Assembly: GCF_910592395.1 (NCBI RefSeq)
Contig: NC_088326.1
Span: 2,547,001-2,611,000 of the forward strand
Direction: 5' to 3'
Source: Lineus longissimus
Taxonomy: Eukaryota > Nemertea > Pilidiophora > Heteronemertea > Lineidae
Length of the DNA: 64,000 bases
The notes under the pieces are model-generated. The model was not told the origin of the DNA and made no database searches. It worked only from the letters and a program-made list of their open reading frames with translations. This document shows positions 22,104-34,510 of this stretch, piece by piece; the stretch's first letter is position 1, and each line of letters opens with the position of its first letter. Both the position numbers and the translations under genes were made by a program.

Positions 22104-22501
22104 GATCGCGTCATTCAAAAAAAGGTGTTCTATTTTACAGACGATATCATCTTATCATATACATTCTGTCGATAGAAAATGAAATCGATCGAGTGGTAAG
22201 AATTACGGACTCATATTGATAATATTAATGTTTTCTCCATGTCTTCATAACTCATCTCGTCCCCTGCTGCGCGCCCTGTTAGTTAATCAATGCATGACTT
22301 TTTTACTTCTTGACCTCAGTGTCTGACAAGCTTGAGGCACGTACACAACCTTGGCTCCAAAGCTGGGCGCGCACAGAGGTAAACATTGTTACATGTAAGA
22401 TGCTCATTACATGTACAACTGATAACTTAAGATGTTGTCCGCAATGTGAAACATAAGCATATGTTTTCAGACTGATGTAAACCACTCGCATTAATTCCAC
22501 G

Positions 22502-23465
22502 ATGCCCGTGATATCATCCGGGGTGCCTCTTTCCTCGGCCAGCCCCTTCACAATCTTTAGCGATGGGCCTGGCGGAGTAACCCGACCGGAGTTTGACCAC
22601 TCTGTTGCCATGAGCGGCCTTGACACATACACCTACTTCGAGAATCAAGCAAGGCTGCAGGCAGAGCGAGAGAACAACCAGGTTTGTACTGCATCAGGAT
22701 ACCATAATAATTATTAGTTTCTGATTGGACAATGCAAAAGGAAGGAAAAATGCGGTACCACTTGTGATTGGTTAATTGAATCGGCCACCTTGGTGAAGAC
22801 CAAACTTCGTTGTCTCTGATTGGACAGACCAAGAAGAATTTAAAGAAACTGAGCGTCATCCATGGAGGTCCGAAATATCCCGCTGTCATTGGTTCGTCTC
22901 CAAATACATCCTCGGTGAAGCAGAATTACGTGTTTCTGATTGGGCAGTAAAACAGGAATTCATAAATAATCCCAGATTGATCTTTTCTTATATTTTCCAG
23001 ATCATCAACTACGAGGACACCAAAGCGGCCAAACTGAGCGTGGCCCTAATCTTCCTGGGAATGCTCCTCCTCATTTTCGAAGTCTGCAAAACTCTTATGG
23101 ACCTATTTCTCTATTTTGTCGGAGCAGGCTACTGGGGCGGACTGATATACGGGATGGCCGGTGTGATAGGGTATCTCTCCTACAAACATAAAACATACCG
23201 CCTTGTTTTATGGACCGTATGGACTTCAATAGTCTGCCTCATTGTTTCCCTTGTGATATTCGGAATTGAGGTCGCGGCGTTTTCAACCGGAAATGACGAC
23301 GGTCGTCTCCGGAAGCCTTTCGTTCATGTGATTATGTTAATTCTTGCCTTATTTGGAAGTATTTGCTCATTAATGCTGATGGAGTGTGGACGGACGATCG
23401 TGTTCGGGAAGAAGCCGCCGCCGACGGAAAGCTGTTCGACGATCGACGACCGGTCAGGATACTGA
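22502..23465 (+). CDS. Four-span membrane protein, MS4A/CD20-like (two exons, 214 aa)
   Basis: Exons 22502-22681 and 23001-23465 join in phase 0 (CAG|GTTTGT donor, TATTTTCCAG acceptor). The N-terminal 60 residues are cytosolic-type and rich in Ser, Pro and charged residues, starting MPVISSGVPLSSASPF. Four hydrophobic segments follow: LSVALIFLGMLLLIF, YWGGLIYGMAGVIGYLSY, LVLWTVWTSIVCLIVSLVIF and FVHVIMLILALFGSICSLML. Spacing and the WGGLIYGMAGVIGY second segment resemble the CD20/MS4A fold, in which the second span carries a WGG...G pattern. The C-terminus is short (KKPPPTESCSTIDDRSGY). The exact family is an inference; other tetraspan groups are possible. An upstream non-coding exon may exist. 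A candidate AATAAA lies near 23712. Confidence 0.7.
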
Positions 23466-24090
23466 TGAACGGAAGTTCGGTAAATTCGGAAATATTTGTG
23501 ATCCGGAAATGAAATTGGTGTAGTGATAGGACAACATGTACTTGTACACTTATCTGGCTATTCGAGTACACTCTTCCGTATGCTCCCATTCGTGTCCACC
23601 GTATGTAAAGATAATATATGTTTACCTTCGCAACACCATATATAGTGTTAGAGTTTTGGAGGATCTAATGAAATATGCCAGCTTCTCAAAACGCCCCTCA
23701 AAATGTCTGTAAATAAAACATGCTGAACATTGTTTTCCTGCATTTTGGGGGTTCCCCTAAATGCTTGATAAATATAGCGGTTTAAACACTTTAATACTAG
23801 TGAAATTTTGAATCGACATTCCCATACTGTTTTTGGGCAGCGTCCGCCCAGTTTACGAAGATCCCGCCAAATCAACTTGGTCTGTGTACATGTAACGCAA
23901 TGCTGGTCGTCGCGACAGGAAATTGATTCGCTCGGTAATATCAATTGGGTCATTTTACGGTGTGTTATTATAAAAATGGTGTCCGCGATGGAGGGCGATC
24001 TACCAAAATGCCGAATTATCAGCATACCACAAGGAAAGGGTCGCCTTTTGGAGCGGTACGAATCGGCAACGCGTTTGATACGGGCTTGAT
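23466..24090. other. Intergenic, no supported gene
   Basis: Probable 3' UTR of the tetraspan gene, with AATAAA near 23712. The 163-codon minus-strand open frame here overlaps the MITE and has no recognisable features. Confidence 0.4.
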
Positions 24091-24212
24091 AGGGAGTTTT
24101 CGCAAATCCCGCGAAAAGCCCACACAAACGCCTGTCCAATTAGTGTTCGATGTCGAACAGTGGGACAGGCGTTCACGTAGGCGTTTCAGGTGATTTGCGA
24201 CAACTTCCTCCT
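24091..24212. mobile_element. Hairpin MITE family A, copy 2
   Basis: Ends agggagttttcgcaaatccc and gatttgcgacaacttcct. Inner arms acaaacgcctgtccaatt and gtgggacaggcgttcacgt mirror each other around tgttcgatgtcgaaca. Matches the copies at 9278 and 24395. Confidence 0.8.
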
Positions 24213-24394
24213 CTTAGGGGGTTTAGCAAGGCCCGATTGTCTCATAAGAAGGGGGCCGCTTCTAAATACACCTTCTCCTTAATCAAAGTTAATATTTGTG
24301 AGTTTTCCATCATCATTTGTATTGTTTTCACTTTGTAAAATAAATGAACTTTGTTGCTTTCTATTCTGTATGGCTATACAGTACTCTACACAGT

Positions 24395-24528
24395 AGGGTA
24401 TTTTCGTAAATCTCCCGAAACACCAAATTGAACGCCTATCTCATTGTTCGACCTCCCGATAACTATGTCGAACAATTGGACAGGCGTTCGCGTTGACGTT
24501 TCGAGGGGGGAGGTTGCGAAAAACCCCT
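24395..24528. mobile_element. Hairpin MITE family A, copy 3
   Basis: Ends gggtattttcgtaaatctcc and ggaggttgcgaaaaacccc, flanked on both sides by TA. Inner arms gaacgcctatctcattgttc and gaacaattggacaggcgttc. The TA flanks suggest a target preference of the Tc1/mariner type. Confidence 0.8.
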
Positions 24529-25693
24529 ATTAATTTCTTCTTCAAATGGATCACGCCTTCACCGGTCGGTTTGATTTAATACATTGCTACATTAGGCCTG
24601 AGATAGGCAGATATTACCTCTTGATTGAGAGGCTTACGTCCTATGGTGTGAGCCCATTACGGGGCGAAGGATCCTCACGAAAAGGGAAACTCAATTGTAT
24701 TTCCTTACTGGTATCGGCGATGAACACTAACTTTACCCGTCCTGGATCCCATTCATAGAGAGCTTCGGTTTTATATATCCGAGAAAGAGGCGGCATTTTG
24801 ACTACGAATATCGCGGTCAATGTTGTCAGAAATTCAATGAAACAGTGGGATGCGTCTCTCATATCCTCGAAAAACCAGAGTCAGCCGTCTTTTTCTCCAC
24901 TCGCACTCGTTCGTTGGTGCCGATTGTTGGCCTGAATTTCAGGATGCTATTATGTGTGATATACCGAGAAACACCAATACGGAACAATCAACTCGACTTG
25001 ATGACTTAATATTGAAAAACCTCAATTCGTTCTCGTTCTCTGATAAAAATCGGAACCTCTCTGATTGATTGTCGCATATTACGCTGCGGGTCAAATCACG
25101 TCATTGCGATCTGACATTATAATCATACTCTAGACACAACAGCAAACGACAGAATACATTACATTATACCAATGGGGACGATGTATTGACGGGCCAAGGT
25201 GTACTGCTTGTTTCACTTCTATAGGTCAGTGGGTGATCTCACCCGCTGTCAATCCACAATCGCGCGATCTAGGCAGAGAGTCGCCGGTTTCTACGAAGTC
25301 GTAGTTACCTTGTAGTTGATATCTCATATGAGGAGGTGTGTTTCGTTTTGTTTCGTGATTGCATTATTTCACATGGGACGGGGCCCCGGATGGAACCCGT
25401 TGTCAAGTCGATTCAGTGTAAGGTTCTGAGTCAGTGTCAAGGGGCAAGGGGTGAGTACCTCTCTTTGGACAGCCTTCAAAAGAAGCCGATTCCGAAAAAG
25501 TGTACATATATGTCAAAAGCGCTGGACGTGTGGTCTTATTGCATGATTAACAAGGTACAACCTGGGCATGAGAAATTTTTAAGTTTTTTGTACAAGAATA
25601 GCTTCCAACAGGACCGTGACTTTTCCAAACAACAAGCTTTAAAACATTTTAATTTCAGATTAGACATCAGTGTCAAACAGCAACTTAACCGCC
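24529..25693. other. Upstream region of the SLC22 gene, no supported gene
   Basis: Should hold the promoter and 5' UTR of the transporter at 25694. The 121-codon open frame 25336-25701 runs into the transporter 5' leader in another frame and has no domain. Confidence 0.4.
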
Positions 25694-28600
25694 ATGTTTA
25701 AATTCGACGATCTTCTCCGAGAAGTCGGGCAGTTCGGACGATATCAGATTTTGAAATACGTCATATTTGTGTTCGGGAACATCCCGGTTGGCTGGCATAC
25801 GCTGTCCATCATCTTCGCAGGGGGCAAACAGGACTACTGGTGCAAAATACCGGAATTAGGAAACTTCTCTTCCGCCGACCAGAAGGCTATCGGGATACCG
25901 CGGGAGATGACTCTGTCGGGAGAGTTTTTTAATAGTAAATGCAGACGATTTGATTTGAATTTTACGGAGATTACCGAGTATCAGTTACGTCACTGGAATG
26001 AATCGGAAATTGTCGGGAATACGACGAAGACGATTGGTTGCTCTTCTTGGACTTTTGACCAATCTGAGTACATCTCGACGATCTATTCCCAGGTACCTAT
26101 GCCGAGCGTGTGAGGTCTCTATTCCCGGGGTCTTTAAAGTAGTTAGGCCATTATATAGTTCGCCAGCTCTGTATAAGAACCTCCAGTTCGAAGAAAGGAA
26201 ATCGGTTATCAATAATTATGACTGTCTTAAAATATATTCCTTTCATACCGTGGCTAGGAAAGGACATCACATGTCTCTGTGAAGTATTTTCTTAGCATGA
26301 AATAGTTTTTCCTGAACTATCTCGGTGATCGCGATATCATCTATCTTCTATCTCTCGTCGTTGCAGTTTGGTTTGACTTGTGACAGGAGTTGGCTTGTCC
26401 CCATGACCCAGACCGTCTATATGTTTGGTTGGTTGCTAGGGACAACCATTCTGGGATGGATCTCAGATAGGTAAGCAGCGGTTTACTGGGTATCCTTAAA
26501 CGCGTTAGCTAGTTAAGGACCGTCGGACATGGTATCCCAAATGTCTCAGATAGGTACGCACACCGGTGCAGAGAATATCCTAAAATGTCTCAGATAGGTT
26601 GGCACCGGTGTGCAGGGTATCTCAAAATGTCTCAGATAGGTTGGCACCGGTGTACAGGGTATCTCAAAATGTCTCAGATAGGTTGGCACCGGTGTACAGG
26701 GTATCTCAAAATGTCTCAGATAGGTTGGCAACGGTGCACAGGGCATCTCAAAAACACCCAGGGAGGTGAGCAACGGTGTACAGGGTATCCCAAAATATCT
26801 CCTGTCTCGATCCTCGGTGTTTGGTGAAACATCTTACACCCACGGTTTGGCTCAAGTCCTAACGAAAATGGAACATTTTACGGTAATTGTGTTGTCACTC
26901 AAAATTTGATTCATGGAAGCGTTCTAATTATTAGCAGCAAATAACGATGACATCATTGATAATCAAATTAAAAAATGATGGTCCTCTTGACCTTCTATGT
27001 ATTCATAAATGATTTCAGTTATGCACTCAAGCCAGACCCGGACGGAAGACTAGTCTAATCTGGTTTTAGGCCTAATTTCATACGAGTAATGACTCTAATA
27101 TCGATACTTTGGCTAATCATCAAATGCGATCAGTAAAAATAATGCGTAATTAGTAATAACAGGATCTCCCATTGATATGTTTGCCCAAAGATATCACACT
27201 CACAGGTTTCGTACCTTTTCCAGTTCAGTGCGAGTGACGAGTGTGCTTGATGAACCAATGTAATACTGGCAGAAGAAATCTGGTTTTAGTTTTTACTGGT
27301 ATAAAACCTTCCGCGAACCGCCAATATTTGATATTCAAAGTAGCCTCTACTGCGCATGTCACAAATAGTTGACTGCCGCGCAGCGTGAGTAATCCCTTAC
27401 GAAAGAAATCTCAGATCAACCATGGCCATTGTTAATTTACCATGGTGAAGTGATGTTAGTTTACCATGGCGAATGTGAATTTACCTTGCTGGAAAAGGAC
27501 ACACTCACTTTCCCTAAGGGGTCGAACCCGCTGTAGGATGTCCTTCAGGGCATCCCACTCGGCACTTATGACCGAGCTTACGACGTACGTGTGCGATGAG
27601 AGGAGCATACGACTGACACTGGCACTCGATATTGGACCATATAACACCAGAAAGGCGTCATCAATTTGCCCTTCTGGTACATTCAATGTCAGCTTCTACT
27701 TGCAGATTTGGAAGACGAATAGCTTACTTCCTGACCTATACCGGCGTGGTGGTCATGGGTTCGATCCAGGCATTCGTACCAAATATCTACCTCTACATTG
27801 TGACGAAATTATTACTCGGTGCATCTGGGGGCGCCTACTTTGCAGTTGGACTCGTGCTCAGTAAGTGTATACCATAAAGGAATAGGACCTGGAATGTATC
27901 ACTTAATCGTACTGAGCCCCGCTAGAGGCGCTACTCACCCATTCTCATCACGGTCGAAGATGACACAAAATATCAAGATTTTGTATCCGGTTAACGCATG
28001 CGCATTGATAAGTAACCAGACGGGTTCTCAAGTTCTTTGGGACCGAGCAGAAGTTGTTTTCTTCTATCATTATTGCATCACCAGAAGTAAAGTTTGTTCA
28101 AAAACATCACAATAGATGGCGTTATTAAGAATCATGGTCCCCATTTAAGAGTAGAAATCAATTACCGTGGAATCGTCACCGGCATCTTCTTTAGAATTTG
28201 AATCTTATGTACATTGTGTACCATAAATAAACTATACCGTTAATATTTCACCAAACTGTCACTCTAAGCCACTAGTGGCGCCATATTTGCACTCGGACTC
28301 TCGATAGTTTTTGACTTGAAGGGCAGTGCTTTTTTAATTCGCATTATTTCCATTAAAACACTTTCTTAGTTTTGGAGGTGACAGGCCAGAAACAAAGAGT
28401 CTTTGTGAGCGTCATCTACCATATTGGATTCGACACTGCCATGTTCTTTCTCCCCCTTATTGCATGGTTCGTCAGAGATGCCTACCACTTACAGATGATC
28501 CTAGGTGTCGTGCCAGCGATACTACTTCCAACATTCTTGTAAGTACATTGTTTAGCCTCTACAATAAAATTACTGGAGAGGGTTAGATTTCTAACCAACA

Positions 28601-31034
28601 CGAATACGTAAACTCTCCGGAAGCACACTCTACAGCCAACAATTCTAAAATATTCATTGCAGATTGCAGGGGCTATAATTGCCCCATTTTACCTTACCAT
28701 AACTTTGTTTATCTCCTCAGTTTTATTGATGAGTCTCCCCGTTGGCTGCTGCAGAAACACAGGTTCGACGAAGCAGAGCTCCTCCTGGCGAAAATCGCTG
28801 AAACTAACGGGAAGAAGCTCCACGACTACGGGCAGTTAGTCACGGAGATAAAGCAGGCAACGAGAGATGTAAGTGGTCGCGACAATATATTGGTTCCCTT
28901 TCTCGCCGCCCTGGCAAAGAAAACGATCAGTTTTACCTAATTAGCACTGCGTGTCAGTGACCTTGACTGGTTAGCAAGCGTCATCATTGGTAGAGATAAT
29001 GAATAGCGCAGGTCTCTGCAACTGGGCGCCACGGACCGTTCCCCTCCCACTCGTGCCTCGTTCATAACCCCAACGCATCGTGAGTGCTCTTGAAACCGTA
29101 CCCAAAAAGCCACAAACGATTACATTTGCCTTGACAACCTTACTGAATGTGTTGCTTGCTGTCACCCCATTCCAGGTTGAAAGAGCACAGGACCTCGCCG
29201 CAAAAGTTGGCCATCAACCAACCCTGATTGACATCATGAAGATGCCCAATCTTAGGAAGATAAGCTGCATCAATTTCTTACAATGGTACGTTGTGATGTC
29301 AATGCTGGGATGACATAGGGATAAATGTTAGCAACATCATGTCGCGGTGGTCTTTGAGATCCTTCACTGCAAATGCTAATGGAAGTGGGCGAGATTATTA
29401 CATCCAGGGATGTAGAGCAACATCCGTATTACATCTATCTGTATTTCTTTTCTTCTACTGACCTGCTGAATTCTGGAAAGAAATTCAAAAAACCCAAAGC
29501 TCTGAGATTGGCCATTATGACGCCAAGGATTTCAAAATCACATATTCAATATTCATCGCTTCCATTCTGGTTCCAGGTTCACATGCGCCGGTTCGTTCTA
29601 CGGCCTGATGCTAATGCCAACCAACCTGGGGACGAACGCCTACATCGGTGTCGCATTGGCTGGCGCCGCGGTGCCCGTGGCTTTCGCAATTGTGATCCCC
29701 GTGATTATAAAACTGGGTAGGAGGGTCTCGATGGGAGGGACACTAATCACCCTGGGGACGCTGCTGGCCGTTTCTGCCGTTGTGATGAATTTTCAAGGTA
29801 TGATTGAGAAAGGCATCGATCCGCTGTAGTGGGACGGACAAGGCCAGTCTAGTTATTTTGCATAGAGTAACCAAATTTGGACGATGGGGGCGTTTAAAAG
29901 ATGCAATTTGGCTCCTTTCAAATATTTATCGAAGCCGACTAAAATAGGCGCAATATGGGCCAGTCGATATATAGTTATCGTAGATCGACAGCCCATCCCT
30001 CCAGAAGACTGCCCTCGAATGGTGGAGTTTCATTCGCCAGACCGAAAGTAAACAACTTTATAGCATTTGATTTTTTTCCAAACTCACGTGACGCACGGTG
30101 ATTGGCCTGTCCGAAAATAACATAGGGCATGCACCTATTCCGGCCAGTCTCTAGATATCATTCCCTCACACCTCCTCTTTCCACTTTTCAGTGCTCACGC
30201 CTCTGGTAGTCGTCCTCATCTTCATGTGTAGAGTCTGCGTGCAGGGAGCTTTCTGCACAATTTACTTATTCACTGTCGAACTGTTTCCGACCGTCGTGCG
30301 CAACATTGGCGTAGGGACGGGGTCGTCATTGGCCAGAGTTGGCGGTCTGTTGGCGCCTCAACTGGCCTTTTTGGTAGGTAAAGTGCTCAGCAAACGAGCG
30401 GTCAATCGTACTCGGGTCTGCCTAATATCAATCACGTGACTGGCGGACCTGAATCCCCAATCTCTTTTTACCATTTCAATTACAGGTGTCAATATGGAGA
30501 CCGCTACCAGTGCTCATCTTAGCCGCATTCGCCATTGTGACAGGTGCCTTAAACTATTTCTTACCGGAAACGCTAAACCGGAAGTTGCCGGAGACGCTAG
30601 AAGATGGAGAAAAATTTGGAAGGTAAGATTATCAGTCAGACTCAGCTTGATCTATGCGTGACATTCAAAAACATATAATCTTGTTAATTTTTTTACCGAC
30701 AGAACAAGCGGATTGGCAACCCTTGACTGAAATTACTCCGAGCACATGTGAATTATTTTATTGACTTCAAACATGCCCTATTATTGGACTACAGAGTATG
30801 AAGAAATGTACGCTTTTGGCGCATACTGTTATAAACCCCTTTATTTTCGCGAGCCTACCTTTTTGAGAGAGGGGTACAATCTCGAACTTCGCGAAAATCA
30901 CTACGTCTGCTGCTTGCTCACAAAAATTCATTTTCGAGTCCTTCTTTTGCAGAAAGAGGAAGAAGAGAGATACAGATAATGCGGACATCAAAATGAACGG
31001 TAGGGAGGAGGAGATGGAAGCATTCAAGGAATAA
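25694..31034 (+). CDS. SLC22-family organic cation/anion transporter (ten exons, 568 aa)
   Basis: Exons: 25694-26092, 26367-26470, 27706-27860, 28370-28538, 28721-28868, 29176-29285, 29577-29797, 30192-30373, 30486-30622 and 30953-31034. All borders are GT/AG, and phases close to one 568-aa protein. Family features are in order: N-terminus MFKFDDLLREVGQFGRYQ, a large Cys-containing loop between TM1 and TM2 with glycosylation sites (NFS, NFT, NES, NTT), FGLTCDRSWLVPMTQTVYMF, the MFS signature GWISDRFGRR, the second motif IDESPRWLLQKHRFDEAELL, and PTVVRNIGVGTGSSLARVGG near TM11. The tail is basic, then acidic (KRKKRDTDNADIK). SLC22 proteins are 12-span plasma-membrane facilitators for organic ions or carnitine; the substrate cannot be told. 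The ATG follows a GCC. Intron 2 carries a minisatellite. Confidence 0.96.
26541..26795 (+). repeat. 42-bp minisatellite in intron 2 of SLC22, resembling the exon 2 splice donor
   Basis: Units start atgtctcagatagg at 26541, 26585, 26627, 26669 and 26711, with a decayed unit near 26753; the last four periods are exactly 42. Each unit begins with a near copy of the end of exon 2 plus its donor (tctcagatag|gtaagcagcg at 26461-26480). Because 42 is a multiple of 3, the array reads as an open repeat of MSQIGWHRCTGYLK. Confidence 0.9.
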
Positions 31035-31522
31035 ACGACAACAACAACATTGGTTACCCAGATCAGTATCGGCGGCTAGGCATCCGACGATCATGTTAAG
31101 AAAATCTCCGGTTTCTTGAATACTCAACAGCCTCACGTGTTGATCAATGAAACTTGCCTGCGTTTTGGACGCTCAAAGTTTTTTGTGCCCAGCAAAAACG
31201 CTAGGGTGTGTGGTGGTATTGTATACCATTTGCGGTGCAGTGGGTGAATATGCTAACCACACCTTGATTTCAATGCAGTATAATCACTACCCCGTTTGTA
31301 TTTCATGTGGAGACAGGACATCTCGTTAAAGTAAGGACTGATCGAATTGAAATTAACAGAATAGTGTTTGGTCTGCGCTAGAATCATGCCCATCGGGTAA
31401 TATTCCGCCCAAGCCTTCGGGAAAAGCGCCTCAGTTTAAGGTCGGCCAATACATTTCAACTCGACCCTTCCGTCTCTAACAAACCCGCAAGAGCGATAAT
31501 TCCTTACACAAAACTAGTTCAA
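31035..31522. other. Convergent 3' spacer
   Basis: Lies between the stops of the SLC22 and Shisa-like genes. It should hold both 3' UTRs; I see nothing else. Confidence 0.5.
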
Positions 31523-34510
31523 TCAATACTTTGTAATCGTGTTCTCCTGGGAATCTCTGGACCTTAAATCCATAGAATGTCCCCGTGTCCCCGCTACTCG
31601 ATCGTTCCGTAAATATTCCTCCATTGGCGGGTAGTCCGTGGGGCCCAAGTTGGCCACCTGCATTACTTCTCCTCTGGACATGTTTGAAGTGTCCGTAACA
31701 CTCACCCCCGAAGTAATCAGCGATTGGCGCCGGGTGACCGGTCCCTGTCGTTGAGTACCGGAGACCGGGTAGCCCGGTGTGAGCGGAAACGGACCCAAAT
31801 AACCGTAACCATAGTTTGGGATGGGGCACTCGACGGGTGGGTATCCTGGGTCTATTCCACAGGAGTAAGGCGGCGGAGGCGACAATATATCACGTGATGT
31901 CGTCAGTAGGTCACGTGGTGTTCTTGGACGGTACGGCGGTGGTTGTATCAGAGGCGGGTCGACAGTATATGGCGGTGGGGATATCGTGTCTTGTTCGGCA
32001 TCCCCAGCGTGGCCCCCGGGAACTTGCTGAACTCTCGTGGCGGGCCTAGCTGGGTTGACGCGGGAGTTTTTCCTTGATAACACTGGAAATAGAAGCTGAC
32101 CGATGTTTATCAGTGGAAAGGACACAACGTTATATTATTTAAGTGTGCTTAGCAGTACACCTCAAGGGAAAAGGCATGCCCCCCCCCCCCCCCCCGGTTG
32201 CTGGTGTAGCAGTCTGAAATGTCATCCTGAAAATTTTTTCGTGTCTACTGTACGGGTACGGTTTAAGGTTTGGTCCTATGGGGACCATGACCGAGAATAC
32301 CTCAGATATTTACAGCGAATCCTTTGTCCCACGTGGATATCCTAGGATTCAAACTTTTACACCTGAACGGTAAATTGAAAAAAACCAACCATCCACCAGG
32401 AGTTGATTGATTGTCGCGACAATACAGATCTCTGGGGTAATGATTACTTCTGCCATGCACATTTCGGTTCGAATACAATCCAGATGATTAAAACGGTCTA
32501 TTATCTAATGGATACACTGGCAAACAAACATAATTGTTGATGGCCTACTCAGACGTACAGTGTACAACGTTTTGGTCATGAAAACCACAACATACTATTT
32601 TTTTTCTCGTTGCTAGTTACACTTCACCAGACAATGCAATGCTCGAATGCACGCAATGTATCACAAAACCAGTCATGGAGACATACAGTCCCACTTTTGC
32701 AGCAATCATATAGTTTACGTATCATTTATTCATATGTGAATATGTCATCATGACTAATGTCTCCAAAAAAGCATTCAAATCCAACGGGAATGAAATTTTG
32801 TACATTCCGGCCGTGAAGGAAACCCGCAACAACAACAACTACAACGGGCGTGACGTAACCGATGTAAACCACCTGGGGCCATGCACTGTGCAGGGCGGGA
32901 GAAGCGAACATTAACCCTTGATCTCAGGACCAATGTGTCATGTGCGAGGGCAGGAGCATACGACAGACTCGGGTATTCGAGGATAACTCAAGGCAGACTA
33001 ACTGGAAATTGTAATAACTTTGACGGTGCATATCAAAATGCGCAAACTACTGTGGTTTGCGTAAGGTCCACTCGCTTTGATGGATTCGTGCAGAGCGCCG
33101 GGCAAAATGTCAAAGAACACTGGCAGTCAGAGATTTTTCTACGGACTTATATATTTTTGGTAGTATGCCTGCTGCAGATAGAGCCCATGTACTTACCCTT
33201 TCCCCTAGCAAAACCATGCTTCCTACAGCAGATGTAGGTGAGCGTGAATAAAATTAGAAGCGTTATGACGACACCACCTATTATACCCGCTACGGTTCTG
33301 AAACAGAGAAGCCAGAATGAGTCTCGTCATTTCTTGTTGGGAAAGCAGTTGTCAAAGATAATCAATGTTGACTCATCTAGACGCTGGCGCTCTCATCAAA
33401 AGGCCATGGACTTAGCTGTGTCAGGCTCGCAAAAGTAGTCAAACGGGGACAATCTCATTCATTCTTCACCGGTAGCGGCGGATCAACAAATCACATGGGA
33501 GAATTTAGAGGGACGGTGTAAAAGGGAAACTAATTGCGATTTCTGGTACTCAAACAGCTATAGCTCCGGATCGAAAATTTGCGTTAGACCAGCCTGACCC
33601 GTCCCGCTGTGTAAATAACAGCTCATTTCGTCAGCCTGGGCAGACTAAAAGTACGTGTACTTACTCAGTCAAACTTTCTGGGCAAGAAGGGTCAGTCTTC
33701 CTCGGCGAGGTGCAGAGCCCCCTGGAGGTGTAGCTCAAACTCCTTGTGCAGTCGCAACAGCAGTAGCGGTCGTCCTCCCGCAGACCTCTATGGGTCCCAC
33801 AGCAGTAAACACCCTCTCCCCGGCACCAGAAGCCCCTTTTGGCGGTGGTGCTGCCGGGGCAGTATTCATCAGCGCTAGCTGTACGGTGAGGAGAGAAAAC
33901 ACATACCGGAGTTAACGTTTGAAACGTCCTCGGATAGTATCCCTGAGGAACAACGGGTTTTATAAAGCGCTTTTAATCACTTTTAATCTTCCATCCACGC
34001 CGACCTTATCTGCCCCTCATGGTATTGACATTGCTTAGCTTCCAGACAACCCGCTACGGAGGCAATACCGCTGGAACAATATGCGCCGACCTATGGGGTA
34101 CTGCGCCGTCGTTAGTGCTTCCGAAGACTTATTAGATTGAACAGGAGGAAATGACGCTCGACTTCAGTAGAGCTGGCCGAGAACTAGCTCAGATTTTACC
34201 AATCCATTTTTTCTGTGAAGAAAGTTGTTGGTATATGTATATTCTGAGGGATGACAAGGCGAAGATCATATGTAATAATGCGAGTTTATCCTTTGAAATA
34301 TGATCAGTCTCTGATATACAGATATAATCAGTTATCTCATCTAGGCCTATATACCTACCAATCCTGAACCTCATCGTCTTACACTCCCTTTAAACGCAGC
34401 CTGGGTATAATATAACTTGATAAGATGCAAAAACCTTGGTGGTCAGGATGATACCTACCTGATTTGATGAAGAATATCACAGGGCTTAAACAGTAGATGA
34501 TAACATCCAT
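31523..34510 (-). CDS. Shisa-like single-pass membrane protein with PPxY tail (four exons, 308 aa)
   Basis: Minus-strand exons 34459-34510, 33665-33878, 33197-33297 and 31523-32082 join with matching phases (1, 2, 1) to 308 aa. The start MDVIIYCLSPVIFFIKSA is a plausible signal peptide. A Cys-rich ectodomain follows, with ADEYCPG, FWCRGEGVYCCGT and DDRYCCCDCTRS; YCCG...RYCC is the Shisa hallmark. One membrane span follows (AGIIGGVVITLLILFTLTYI), then CCRKH. The long cytosolic tail is rich in Pro and Tyr with three PPxY motifs (SPPPYTV, QPPPYRP, SPPPPYSCG) that would bind WW domains such as those of NEDD4-type ligases. Shisa proteins control receptor trafficking (Fz, FGFR, AMPA receptors); this one's partner is unknown. 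Exon 1 is the least certain, but it is the only upstream segment that matches in phase. Confidence 0.8.
32179..32195. repeat. Poly-C tract (17 bases)
   Basis: Uninterrupted C run in intron 3 of the Shisa-like gene. Confidence 0.9.
34402..34450. repeat. Dispersed repeat, copy 1
   Basis: Shares a stretch of about 45 bases with 45544-45594, including gatgcaaaaaccttggtggt versus aatgcaaaaaccttggtggt, preceded in both by an AT-rich ataatat...ttgataa. It lies right next to the first coding exon of the Shisa-like gene. Confidence 0.65.

Noticed and set aside
25336-25701. 121-codon open frame overlapping the SLC22 start
   Set aside because: Different frame from the transporter, no motif; likely chance in the 5' leader.
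26585-26827. Secreted repeat protein MSQIGWHRCTGYLK x n
   Set aside because: The open frame follows from a 42-base minisatellite unit inside an SLC22 intron; no promoter or independent start is visible.
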